A DNA stretch of 64,000 bases, taken from contig JACGWO010000004.1 in assembly GCA_034509735.1 (NCBI GenBank), forward strand, positions 18,519,395 to 18,583,394, read 5' to 3'. The number at the start of each line of letters is the position of its first letter. The first letter of the stretch is position 1. Below, in pieces: positions 44,369 through 55,503 of the stretch. Made by a program: the position numbers and the translations under genes. The DNA comes from Sesamum alatum. Its lineage: Eukaryota > Streptophyta > Magnoliopsida > Lamiales > Pedaliaceae. Below the pieces are notes generated by a model, which saw only the letters and a list, made by a program, of their open reading frames with translations, was not told the origin of the DNA and did no database searches.

Positions 44369-45948
44369 TGTTAGAATAGGTGACCAGAAAGTCAATGGTA
44401 TTGGCTGTTCTGAGAACCATTCGTCAATCTGTGAACAAGTAATATTATGTTAATGAATGTGGTAAGGATTCATAGGCATGAGTTTGTTGTACTTACTGCT
44501 TGCATCGTTATGATGTCACAACAAACGCCCACAGACTGAAATAACGTTTCGGGAAATTGGAACTACGCTTGGAGGTAGGTTCATGAAATCAGTTTCGCCG
44601 AATCAGTCTGAAATACTCCAAGTCAAAGGAATCTCGAGACAGGGCATCGAGAATCCATTTGAGACTTGCACTAAGCAACTGCTGTCGTGTTTCATCGACG
44701 GGTGACGAGGATCGTCTAAGCAGTGTTAGTGGGTCGGCCTGCTGGGGAGCGGCCGACTGAGGTGACTCGCGGGAATCGTCATATAGAAGCTACTCGGGCT
44801 TGGTCGGTATGACTCGTATTCCCGGTTCCGATAGTACGGGATTAGTCCTCGGACTTGAGGATCACGGCAGTCCCCTACATACTAAGGCTGTATCTTGGAT
44901 CTGGTGAAATTTGACCGATTATATCACATGGTCATCATAAGCCTCGTCCAGTGCAGTCGGAGTATGTAAGAACGGTGAATTCCAAGATAGGATCTGTCCC
45001 CTGTCAAAGGATATGACAGCAAGATCTCCTATGCGCTCGGAGATGGTTTAGACTCACAAAGTCTATGGCCATAGCACTTGATGTAGTGGGAAAGGATTTC
45101 CTACGTCGAGTTAAACCTATCTCGAGCATTATGCATAGTTGCCTAGTCAACGATGGGAACCGACCCCTAGACTAAAGGCCGGGAGACAGGCGACAGTAGG
45201 ACCGTACCCGTACGTATCGAGCGTCGGTAGGACCGCACCTGCGTATAACTCGGAGCCTAAATGTTCGCACCATAAATTCACCTAGTCTCTAGTGCCATGG
45301 ACCGTTGCTAGATGGCCACCCATGGTAACGGACTACTTTAGTTATGAAATAATGAAAAGTAGGTCCAAGTCTAGCTGAAAGGTGAACCTAAAGAGTCACA
45401 CCCGCTACACCTACTATTCTCTACAACTCTCATCTCTCAAATTCTCTCTCAAATTCGTCCACCCTCTTTCTTCTCTCCAAGAAATATACTTTGTTCTTCT
45501 TGATTTTATTCAAGTTAAGAACGTAAGAGACGCCGGTTGCGTTAATTGATAGCGTGTACCGATGTCTCTTCTCCCCAATGATTTTCTTGCTAGCACAAGG
45601 GTTCGTTGCTTTCCGGTGCAGCGAGTGAGATGATTTAGAGGGTCTCTCCTTGAGATCTTGGTGCAAAACGGGGAACAATGCATGTAGCCGAACGAAGACA
45701 AAACTACAACCGGGTAGGTTCTTTAATTATGGTTTTCGTTTCTAATTCTATGGCCTCCATGTTGTGTTTTATTGAACATGAGATACACCGAACGCCCGGG
45801 AGAATCAAGGGCACACCCCTTGATTCGTTTATGTATATTATGCATAGTTTAAATTCCATTTAATTATGCTTTGTAATTTTTATTACGCATTCTTTCGCGC
45901 TTCCGCTATACGCGTTAATCTCCCGGGCCGATCCACCGATTTCTTTCA
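44369..45948 (+). mobile_element. Solo LTR 'B' inside LTR C
   Basis: 1580 bases from TGTTAGAATAGG to TTTCTTTCA with perfect duplications TTTGT (44364-44368 and 45949-45953). It is very close to LTR A, but a segment equivalent to about 7476-8139 of A is missing. The loss occurred between two ACACC words, and it removes the tandem array and the TATA region. Confidence 0.95.
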
Positions 45949-46825
45949 TTTGTCCCCTTTCAAAGATTATGATAATGAGATCTCCTGAGATGGTTTAGAC
46001 ACTTAAAGTCTATGGCCATAGTATTTGATTAAGCTGGAAAGGAGTTCCTACATGGATCATAGAGTTAAACCTATCTCGAGTTTGAAGCATAAATGCTTAG
46101 TCAAGGATGGGAACCGGCACCCTAATTCCATGCCCTAGACTAAAGCCGGGAGACAGGTGACAGTAGGACCCGTACCTATATGTAACTCGGAGCCTAAATG
46201 TTCACACCATATATTCACCTAATCTCTAGTGCCATGGATGATTGCTAGACGACGACTTATGGTGACGGACTACTTTAGTTATGGAATAATAGGAAGTAGG
46301 TCTAAGTCTAGCTGAGGGTGAGCCTAAAGAGTCACACACAACTCACTAGAAGTGAAGGAATTAATTTGGGGAGAAAATTTATTTTAATGGATTAAATTAA
46401 CTTCTTGTACATTTAAGCCTTCATTGATTAATTGAATTAATCGGGCTTGAATTCGTAAATTGGATTTATGAAATTAATGAGCATGGGATTTTTTTTTTAA
46501 TTGGATTAAAATGATGAAATATTTAGTGGGCTTGCAATATTATATAGGATTTAATATAGAGCATTGGACCTTTGGACTATTTAAATTGGATTTAAGTAGG
46601 TCCGGTCCATAAAGCCCAACGAGATGGATGGACAAGATTCGTTCTTGGAGAGATTGAGATGGATGGCCAAGATTCATCCTAAGAAGGAGTTGACTTGGTC
46701 AATGTTGGAAAGATTGTGGCTCTAGGAAGCTTCTTAGAGAGTTTTATGTGGGATAAATGACTAGGTCATTTAAATACATGAAACACACACAATCACACTC
46801 GAATCTCTACACAATAGCCGCCTAT

Positions 46826-46827
<2 letters not shown>

Positions 46828-46873
<46 letters not shown>
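46828..46873. repeat. (CT)n microsatellite in LTR C
   Basis: About 23 uninterrupted CT units downstream of the LTR's presumed promoter. The 3' LTR has only a short CT-rich stretch at this place (near 60215-60238), so the repeat expanded after insertion or shrank in the other copy. Confidence 0.95.
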
Positions 46874-46876
<3 letters not shown>

Positions 46877-47341
46877 CATCGTTCTTGCTCTCTCCAAGAA
46901 TTTCATTTATTTTTCTTGATTCGATCAAGGTAGAATGTTAGAGACATTTGTAGCGTTAATTAATAGCGTTGTTTCGATGTCCCTTCTCCCATAACGACTT
47001 CTTGCTAGCACAAGAGCCTTGATAATTTCAGCGTGTGGACGTTTTTTAGAGGGTCTCTACATTGTGATCTTGGTGGCAAATTCGGGAACCACGCGTGTAG
47101 CTGAACGAAGAAAACTATGAGGGTAATATTTCCTCTATGTTTTTTTGTATCTCGTTTATATAATTCTATAACCTTCATGTATTCTTCTTATTTTGTTTTT
47201 TAAACGTATTACACCAAACGGCCGAGAGGAATCAAGGGAACACCCCTTATTTATCATCGCCTTTAATTCTGTTTTACGCTTTCGTTTTTCACCTTTTCCA
47301 CGCTTTCATCGCGTGTCTCCCGGGCCGATCCACGCTTTCAG

Positions 47342-47353
47342 TGATATCAGAGC
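47342..47353 (+). other. Primer binding site of element C
   Basis: TGATATCAGAGC, one mismatch from TGGTATCAGAGC of element A, one base after the LTR. Confidence 0.88.
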
Positions 47354-47605
47354 CTGGTTACGTGTATAAGCCTAGAATTCTATATGCTACACATGTGTTT
47401 CAGCATGCTTAACATGTTTTTTGTTGCTTTTATGGCATGATTTACATTCTTGAAGCATATTAATGTGTAGATCTTGATATGTGTTGATTTATCTTAAAAA
47501 TTGGATTTTGGGAATCTTGAATATGTGTTTATATTCTTGGATTAATGATTTCTGTGTTTCATAAAATCATTTGCAAGAAAAGTCGCCAAAATGGGAGAAA
47601 CACAG

Positions 47606-47838
47606 GTAGCCGGCAGTGGCTGCCTGTTGGCCGGCAGGCAGACTGCGTAGTGGGTAGCAAACGCATGCCTACACGCGTGCGGGTGAGGGCCCATGCGCGC
47701 AGGCATGCACATGCTGCCGCGCGAGGAGCGCCTGCGCGCGCGCGGCGAGGGCCCGTGCATCGGTAGGTGCGCGTCCTGCGCAGGCTGCACTTGCGCCTAG
47801 GAAGTGGTGCCTGCGCGCGCACCCCTGGCCAACAGTGC
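47606..47838. other. GC-rich island in the leader of element C
   Basis: Same position and same edge word (TAGCCGGCAG) as in element A, with GCGCGC, GCATGC and CCTGCGC words. The core differs from A's island while flanking AT-rich leader is conserved. Confidence 0.8.
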
Positions 47839-49361
47839 TGGGATGTTTTTTCGGGTTTCATCATTTTTCGTGCATTTTTTCCCAAAAAATTGATATTTTT
47901 TGTATATTTTTGGGGATTTTTCTGAACTAATTGAATTGGGACATTCATATTTGGTTGAGATTAGGTATTTCCTAAAATTTAATGTTGCCTTGTTAATTAT
48001 GAAAAATGAATTTCTCCAATAAAAATTATTTTGCATAGGTTGCACCATTGTCCAATGGTTTTATGTGTAAATCTCGTATATAATTTCTGCATTTATTTCA
48101 TGCAATGGGATATTATAAATATTTGAATAGCATGTTTTACATGGGATGAGTATTTGTGCTATGTGCGTTAATTGGATTACAGTGGACGATCACAAAGCCC
48201 TTAGACCAAATGTATGGTTTTAATTTAGTTGTTGGGTTGGGGCCCGCGTGTCTCTTTACATCTTCTTACTTCTCTCATTTTTGCCTTGAAATAATAAGGT
48301 TTTCTTTCTCCTTCCTAATCTACTCTCCCCAACTGTTGATTGGGGTTTCTTATTTTTTATGATGTAATGAGTGTAGATTAGGAGTGAGGTTTTATTTTTA
48401 TAAATAAATGTAAGGAAGAAAGCCCAAGGCGATGGAGGTCCATGGAGGAGGCCATCGGTTGGCCTACGCAGGATCCATCGAGAAGAGGCCCGGTGAGGCC
48501 CACGATGGAGAGCCAAAGAAGATGAAGAGGATGTACAAGGCCTATTGTGTGTAATGGGTTATAAAATTTTGTAATAGCATAGGCCTACCCTTAGATTGAC
48601 CATAGACCCACTGCGGGCTCAGTGTGTCGCATAGGTTTGGGCTTGTGATCATCCAACAGGGGCGTGCTAGGCTTTAATTTTGCATGCGATGCGTTCTTAT
48701 AATGCTTTGAGTATTCTAAATGCTTCATGTATGTTTACATTTATGCTTAGAATATTCCTACATTTACGCATGCAAAACACTAATAATGTGATGAGGCCTC
48801 AGTCGAAACCTAATGAAAGAACTCTCACTTGGTTGGACCAAGTTTAAAATATTGGACCCCTGAAATGGATTTGAGCAAGCACAATTCGTCAACAAATTCC
48901 ATCCATGATAAAAGTGAGGAAGCTGACTTCACCCATAACGTGGTCTCACGAGTCGTGGCACGTTTTGGACTGAAATTAAGCTGCACTGTTATTGTAAACG
49001 AAGTGAATACACTCCTGTCGTCGTAGGGGGCGACAGTGAGTGCTATAATTCAGTTGATGGGTTGGGTCTAACACCGAGTAATGTGATTCACTTGGAGTCC
49101 TTGGGATCACGTGAAGAGGCGAGGAAAGAATATCTTGGGATCTCTTGGGCCGAGAATGGCATAGGTTGCCTCCCACAAGGTTATTTTTCATGCGAATCGT
49201 AAAAGCGGGATATGGGAAATTTCGCTTGTGGACCCCATGCCCACTAGGAATCCGTTTCCCGAAACCCATATGAGAGTGATGGGCTTTCTTATAGACCGAG
49301 TCTTAACTTGGATTTAATATTACTTCAATCTGCTCACTATTTTCTGCTTTACATATTGTAG
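47839..49361 (+). other. Untranslated leader of element C
   Basis: Collinear with A's leader, including CCACTGCGGGCTCAGTG near 48609 and GTGGTCTCACGAGTCGTGGC near 48940. No conserved frame. Confidence 0.6.
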
Positions 49362-49574
49362 ATGTCTAAAAATCCACTAATGCCAATACTAGAGGCTAAT
49401 AAGTTAAATGGAATGAACTACATGAATTGGCTGCAAAATTTTAAGATTGTCTTAGATTTTCAGAACTTAACTCATACTCTAAATGAGGATGTTCCTCAAC
49501 CCTTGCCGGAGGGATCGACAACTGAAGAATGCTTGGCATTCGAGAAGTTGAAGGACGACCACCGTCAAGTCCGG
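49362..49574 (+). pseudogene. Copia gag of element C, N-terminal part
   Basis: An intact frame MSKNPLMPILEANKLNGMNY, MNWLQNFKIVLDFQNLTHTL, CLAFEKLKDDHRQVR. LNG.NY..W is the hallmark of copia Gag. The frame is intact until solo LTR N at 49575; the same frame can be followed again after 51817. Confidence 0.88.
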
Positions 49575-51817
49575 TGTGACGTCCATAGATTTTTATACTT
49601 AATTAATAGGCTAATTGGTAAATATTAAGAAAATATTAATTTAATTATAAGTTATAGATCAAAATTTGTATATATTAAAACTTGAGAGGACTAATTTTGA
49701 GCTTTATAAAATATTTGGGGTTAAATTGTATATATTTAGAATTAGAGGACTAAATTATAATTTTTTCAGAAATTATTAAAAAAAAATACAAATTTCTTGA
49801 ATTTGGGGGCAGCACCTGCTGCCACCCTAAACACCCACTAAATACTTGCATAATTGTAGATAAAATGGGTAAAGTAAAACAAAGCATACCATTGTTAAGG
49901 TTGACTATCAATTTCATTTCTTGCTTATAAAGAACTCGTCGGGCAGGTATAATTTTAAACTCTTAAAAAAAAATTTAAATTAATTTATTTGTAATGTTAT
50001 TTGATTATGGTATTTACTAAATGTGATTTATACTATTTGATTTAATATTTAACCAAAAAATTCAGTGAATTCGGGTATTTATATAAAGTAGTGATTGTAT
50101 ATATATTTAATTGGATCGGGAATATTATAGCTATTAAATTAAAATTTTTTAATCTATTAGATTTAGTTGTTGTTATATTGAATTTAATCAAATTAATCGG
50201 GGTTTATTAACAAATACTTAATTATATGCATTGGTGCTTAAATAATTACTATAATAGTGAAGAATTGACGAAAAAATTAATAGGAATAGTAGAAAATTAT
50301 GTTTGAGAAATATTAGGAAATTATATTTGAGAAATATTGTATTTATTAAAAAGGAATATGAGATTTTTGCAATAATTTTATTTAGGGATGTTATAGAGAA
50401 TGATAGTTATAAAAAAAAAAGAGGGGGTTTGATAAAATAAATTCTTATGAGTTCATTGATAAATTAGATATATACAGGGGAAGTTTATAACGTCTAATAT
50501 TTAGACGAGAAAGGAACGGAGGTTTGGATTTCAATATAAATGAAATATTAAAGCATTGGTGGAAAAAGTATGAATATTAATTAGTAATTTTATTCGATAT
50601 TTACAATATTTTGATATATTAATAATACATATTATATCCTGCTATATGACGTGAAGATAGAGTCGAGGGTTGAGCATTTCTTCTATTAATGTGATCATTT
50701 GAGTTTGAGGTAAGTTTAGTTAATTGAATTTATATATATGTATATATATATGTTTATATATATAGAAATATATTCTTGTGTTGTATACGAAATTATGACT
50801 TGTTGGCTATTTGTCTGGATTACTTGTTATACTGTGAAGTTGTCATTATGTGACTATATGTAGTTATGGTGTATGGAAGTTAGATGGGCGATTGTGTGTA
50901 CTATATGTGATTGCTAAATGCAATTGAACATTGAAGTTATTGATGGGGATTTGATTGTCAAATGAATTAAGACGACCGGTGAGATTATTGATGAGAATAT
51001 TGTAAATTGAGATAAAGAGATGGCTTACACAACTGGGGGGCATACTGCAATGGCTTATGATAATGTGATTAATGACGAGCTGTATGCTGTCATTGATCAG
51101 TGGAGATGATGTGACATATCATACGTTGTGTGCTGTGTAATATGATTGATGATGGGTATCATACGAGTTGTGTACTGTGTGGTACCAGGAAAGAAAACAA
51201 GAGATATTATGATTGAGGGGACGATAGCTGGCAAGGACCATTGAGTGATGCACTCCAGCATGGGTAAGCAGGGCCCTAAGGAAATAAATAATTAAGTTGA
51301 GTATTATGTATAGATTGATATATGATTGTTTGTATATGTTTTTCTTATATTTGTTGTAATTGCATGATATTCATTTTATTGTGTATGTGCGTACATATTT
51401 ATATATATATATATATATATAAGTTAATTACCTATACTTATTAAGTAGGCAATTTATTTCTTGCCACGTATTTTTCAGGATATAAGTCTCAGTTACTAGC
51501 TGATTTGATCAGAAATGGTGCTGTCAGTCGTATTAGGTGGGTCAACAGTGACATCTTGGGTTGAGATCTTTAGCTACATAACTACAAAGAAATTAGATTT
51601 TTATTTAAATTTGTAAATCGTGAACTATATAATTGTGAACTGGGTTTATATAGTTCACGATTAATTAAACCCAGTTCACAATTATATAGTTCACAATTAA
51701 TTAAACCCAGTTCACGATTTATTAGTTCTAATATAAATTTCTTGTGAACTGGGTTTAATTATGGAGGATGAATTATAATTAGTAGTATCAAAGCATAGTG
51801 TTGTAGAGGGTGCTACA
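49575..51817 (+). mobile_element. Gypsy-like solo LTR 'N' in C gag
   Basis: 2243 bases, TGTGACGTCCATAG to GAGGGTGCTACA, flanked by TCCGG (49570-49574) and TCCGC (51818-51822), four of five matching. The TGT.ACRTCC start and GGTGYTACA end resemble LTRs of Tekay/Del-type gypsy elements (remembered pattern). It contains a (TA)n tract near 51402-51421 and a perfect 29-bp hairpin at 51620-51694. No coding sequence. Confidence 0.82.
51620..51694. repeat. Perfect 29-bp hairpin plus extra copies in LTR N
   Basis: GTGAACTATATAATTGTGAA... at 51620-51648 is exactly complementary to 51666-51694 with a 17-base loop. Further copies of GTGAACTGGGTTTAATTA or its complement follow up to about 51762. Confidence 0.92.
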
Positions 51818-52478
51818 TCCGCAGCATCGTACTGGCCTCGATGAAAAATGAGATCCAGAAGTAGTCTGATAGGCATGATGATGTTGGTCAATTATGCTTC
51901 GTTTGCATGATGTCTATGTGGTCTCGGACCGGCATGTAAGATATGATGCAACGAAGGCATTTTTTTGGAGCTAAGATGATAGAAGGGTGGTCTGTACAAA
52001 AACATGGAGTAATGATGCTAACCCTAATGGAGAGCTCAAAGATCTCCATGCCGATCTTGGAGAAGAGACGTACATTTATGTGATGCTTCGGTCTCTTCCT
52101 CCATCCTATGAACCATTTATTATCAACTTCAACATGAATGAGCTTGAAAAATATCTTCCCAAGTTAAAAATGTTGGTCCAGTACGAGGCAATTATTGAAA
52201 AATCTGCGCCGTCGGTACTAGTAGGAGAGGCTTCAACCTCCAAAGAGAAACGCAAAGGTGCCGGACGCCAAAAGAGGAAGAAGGCTGAGGTGACATTAGT
52301 TGTTGCTAGCACTTTGAGTGCTGTTCCGGTTACACCGCAAGGCGGAGGTGAAGGAAAGAGGAAATGGGTTCAGCGGTCAAGTTCAAAGATTCCTAAGAAC
52401 GTATGCATTCACTATCGTAAAGAGGGCTATTGGAAGAGAGAGTGTTCTGAACTTCTGTCCAATGAAGGTAAAATTTGA
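51818..52478 (+). pseudogene. Copia gag of element C, C-terminal part
   Basis: Starts with LASMKNEIQK (stop follows). After a frame change come LKDLHADLGEETYIYVML, RSLPPSYEPFIINFNMNELE, KAGRQKRKKAE-like basic linker and a nucleocapsid knuckle VCIHYRKEGYWKREC near 52400-52445. Compared with C-x2-C-x4-H-x4-C, the second Cys and the His are both Tyr, so zinc binding would fail. The frame ends at TGA 52476-52478. Confidence 0.88.
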
Positions 52479-53510
52479 AATTGAGTATTAACATGACCTC
52501 TCTACCCTTTGGTATTAGATACCGACCTAATCTACGAATGGTTTGCAAGAGGTGGCAGGCAGTAAAGGCCAAGACAGTTGTAGCTTTCAACAATGGGAAG
52601 GTTGTTGCGGTATAGTCTAGAGACTAGTTAGGCTTGAAACTGTGATCATGTTAGGATAGTTTATCATACGAATTCTGTAACCTAGCATGATCAAAAGTAT
52701 GTTTCGATTGTTGGACAAACGTTTCGTCATAAGTTTCTTGATCAATAAAGGTTTTTTCTGACACTGAATGATGATTCATGTCTGCTAGTGGTTATACACA
52801 AGGTCCCAAAACTGTCCCATAAAAAGTTTATGAATACTCAAAATCAATTGATCAAAATGGACTAATGAAGATCAACTTACAAATTTGGCATTCCGTAAAA
52901 GGCTAGGATGGTTTCCTCTTATTAAGGATAAGCAAGTTGGAAGAGTAGAGGAATCTAGCAATAGACGATTCAAATCGATTAAGCTTGCGAGTGTTTTTTT
53001 TAAAGAAGGAAAAGTCCGAAAGCTCTTTGTTGGACAAAATAGGCTTACCAAATAATCTGTTGCATGGATTTCACTGAGACAACTGTAGGTCACCGAGTAC
53101 ACAAGACCCTAAGGGGGTTCAGAAGTCTAAATGTCTCATTGGAGGTTTGGGATTTATACTTGAGATGGTGAACCAAAAATAGTCGCAAAATTAATTTTTT
53201 TTCGATTGGATCGAAAAGGCTGTGTATTTAGTGGGAGTACTTAGCATCCAGTTGAGAATAAGGATTCTAAATGGAACGATTCATGCAAAGACCAAACTAG
53301 GACGGTCTTTGATAAAGGGAGCAATCGAGCCTCGTTGGACGGAGGTCGATCGAAGTTTCAACTAGATTACCTTAGCCTGACTAGACATGGACTCAAAAAA
53401 CAACCAATGTAAGGAATGTGGCTGGTTTTCCTGGAAGTCGTGTCTGGGTGTGCCATGATTTGGCAACCCTGTGGTCCGAAAAATTCCTGAGTATTTAGGA
53501 GGGTCCTGCA
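52479..53510 (+). pseudogene. Decayed copia pol of element C, first part
   Basis: A protease region is recognisable only by position (GATACCGACC near 52528 in place of a DTG codon run). LLDKRFVISF-like text near 52710 and INLQIWHS near 52870 mark the GAG-pre-integrase area. It matches 11717-12728 of element A base for base in many stretches. Multiple stops. Confidence 0.6.
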
Positions 53511-55503
53511 TGTTATAGGTGACCGTGAAGCCAATCTTGATGGGCTTGTGTAACTTATTTTTGACAATGGGTGTTCAAATAAAGATCATTCTGAATAAAA
53601 GTGATGTTCGGTTATGACATTAATACTTTGTTGTGTTCACTTATTCTTTAATTTATGTGATTGTTCAATGCACAACTAAAGCCTAAAGACCGAAACATTA
53701 ATCTAAGAAACTGGACAGCGCATAGGTTGACAAGTCATGAAATCAGTTTCTGTAGATCGGTTTGAAAATACTCCAAGTCGAAGGACCTCGAGATTGGGTA
53801 TCAAAGGTCCATTCGAGACTTGCACTAAATGATTGCAGTCGTGTTTCATCGACAAGTGACGAAAGTCGACCATGCAATATTAGTGAGTTGGCCAGCTTGG
53901 TGCCGGCTGACTGAGGTGACTCGCGGGAATCGTCATATGGGAAACCTTGAGTAGGGTTGGTCGGTATAACTGGAATTCCCGGTTCGAACAGTACGAGATT
54001 GGTCCTCGGACTTGAGGGACTACTATAGTTACATACACACCATGCCTGTATCTTAGGTTTGGCAAGAGGCTACCAACTCGAGAGACATGGTAGCTATTAC
54101 CCCTATCTAGTACAACCAAGATGTCTAGTGTGGACTGTAGGTCCCAAGATAGAATCTGTCTCCTGTCAAATGATTGGCGGTAGTATCTCACATATACTTT
54201 GAGACTCGTCCTCTATAAATCTGTGACCACATTAACTAAACAGTGGGATGGGATCCCAGTGACGTTTAGTATGGACGAGAAAAAGGCCTAAGTCAAGAAT
54301 GGGTATCGACATCCAAAGTCCATACCCTAGACTAAGGCCGTGAGGTAGTAGACGGAAGGACATACGTGTTCAAGAACCAAAAAGTTCACGCCATGATAGT
54401 CACCTAGTCTCTGGTGCCATGAACCATTACTAGACGACTACCCATGGTGACGGAAGAGTTCTTATCATATGATGAGTGGAAATTCGGCCAAGTCTAGCTG
54501 AGGGTGAACCTAAAGAGTCACACACAATTCACCGGTAGCGGAGGAATTAATTTGAAATTAATTCCGGGAGATCGAACAATTTGATTAGATTAAATTGGTT
54601 CTTCTTGGAGTTTCAAGTCTTTAATTAGATTAAATATACTTGACCTAAAAATAGGATTTATGGAGTTGAGGATGGGCTCAAATATTTATATGATATTTAT
54701 TAGAAGCCCAATGGACTATTTTAAATATGATTTAAAATATTCCATAAAGCCCATAAAGCAATGGACGGACGGGATTGATTCTAGAGGGATTGATGAGATG
54801 GAAGGCCATGATTAAAGTTTGACTTAGTCATAGACCTAAGTTGACTAGGATTTGACTAGGTCAAAATCCTAGTCAAAGTGTGTCGCTCTTAGGAGAGTTT
54901 GAGTAGGAATAGGAAAATTCTTTTTCCATAAATACTCAAAATACACACACACACACACACACACACTAATCTCTACATCCTTCTCTTAAGCACACAAACA
55001 CACACACGGTCGATCCCTCTCCTCTCAAACTCGTCCCCTTTCCTCTTCACCCAAAGAAAGCCTAGTTTCCTTGTCATTGGTACAAGAGAACACTAGATGA
55101 ATCGATCACGTTAATTTATAATGCTAGGTTGATTCGTCTTTCCTATTCTTCTTGATCTCTTGCTAGCATGGGAAGTCAACAGCCGGTGAATTGTGTGGAT
55201 GATTTAGAGGGTTCCTGTTTTGGGATCTTGGTGGCAAAACATGGAATAACGCGTGTAACCATTCGAAGAGAGACTATAACTGTCAAGTCTCATTTCTTTG
55301 TCTTCTTTGTGGTAACCCTATGGCCACCATGAATTCTTCATGCTTTCCTTCATTCATGAGATACACCGAACACCTGGGAGGTTCAAGGGAACACCCCTTG
55401 AACGAGTTCTTTAAATTCCGTTACTGTAAGCATGTTTACGTTTCTTGTTTTATATTACCGCGCTTTCGCATTTGCGCTCCCTCCCAGGACGATCCACATA
55501 TCA
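53511..55503 (+). mobile_element. LTR 'P1' of a head-to-tail pair
   Basis: 1993 bases, TGTTATAGGTGACCGTGAAG to CCACATATCA. It carries the family landmarks (GTCGAAGGACCTCGAGATTG near 53776, the CATGGTGACGG block near 54443, ATAAATACTCAAA near 54926) but is a distinct subfamily. A (CA)n microsatellite lies at 54944-54966. P2 begins at the next base; there is no internal domain between them. Confidence 0.85.

Larger units (their letters stand above)
43700..47340 (+). repeat. 5' LTR of element C, split by solo LTR B
   Basis: Segments 43700-44368 and 45954-47340, about 2.05 kb without B. It begins TTTGGAATAGG, having lost a base of the usual TGTTGGAATAGG, and ends CACGCTTTCA. Both segments match the 3' LTR of C (58765-60723). 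Confidence 0.92.

Noticed and set aside
47542..47948. Open frames across the GC island of element C
   Set aside because: Same composition effect; the peptides do not match those of A.
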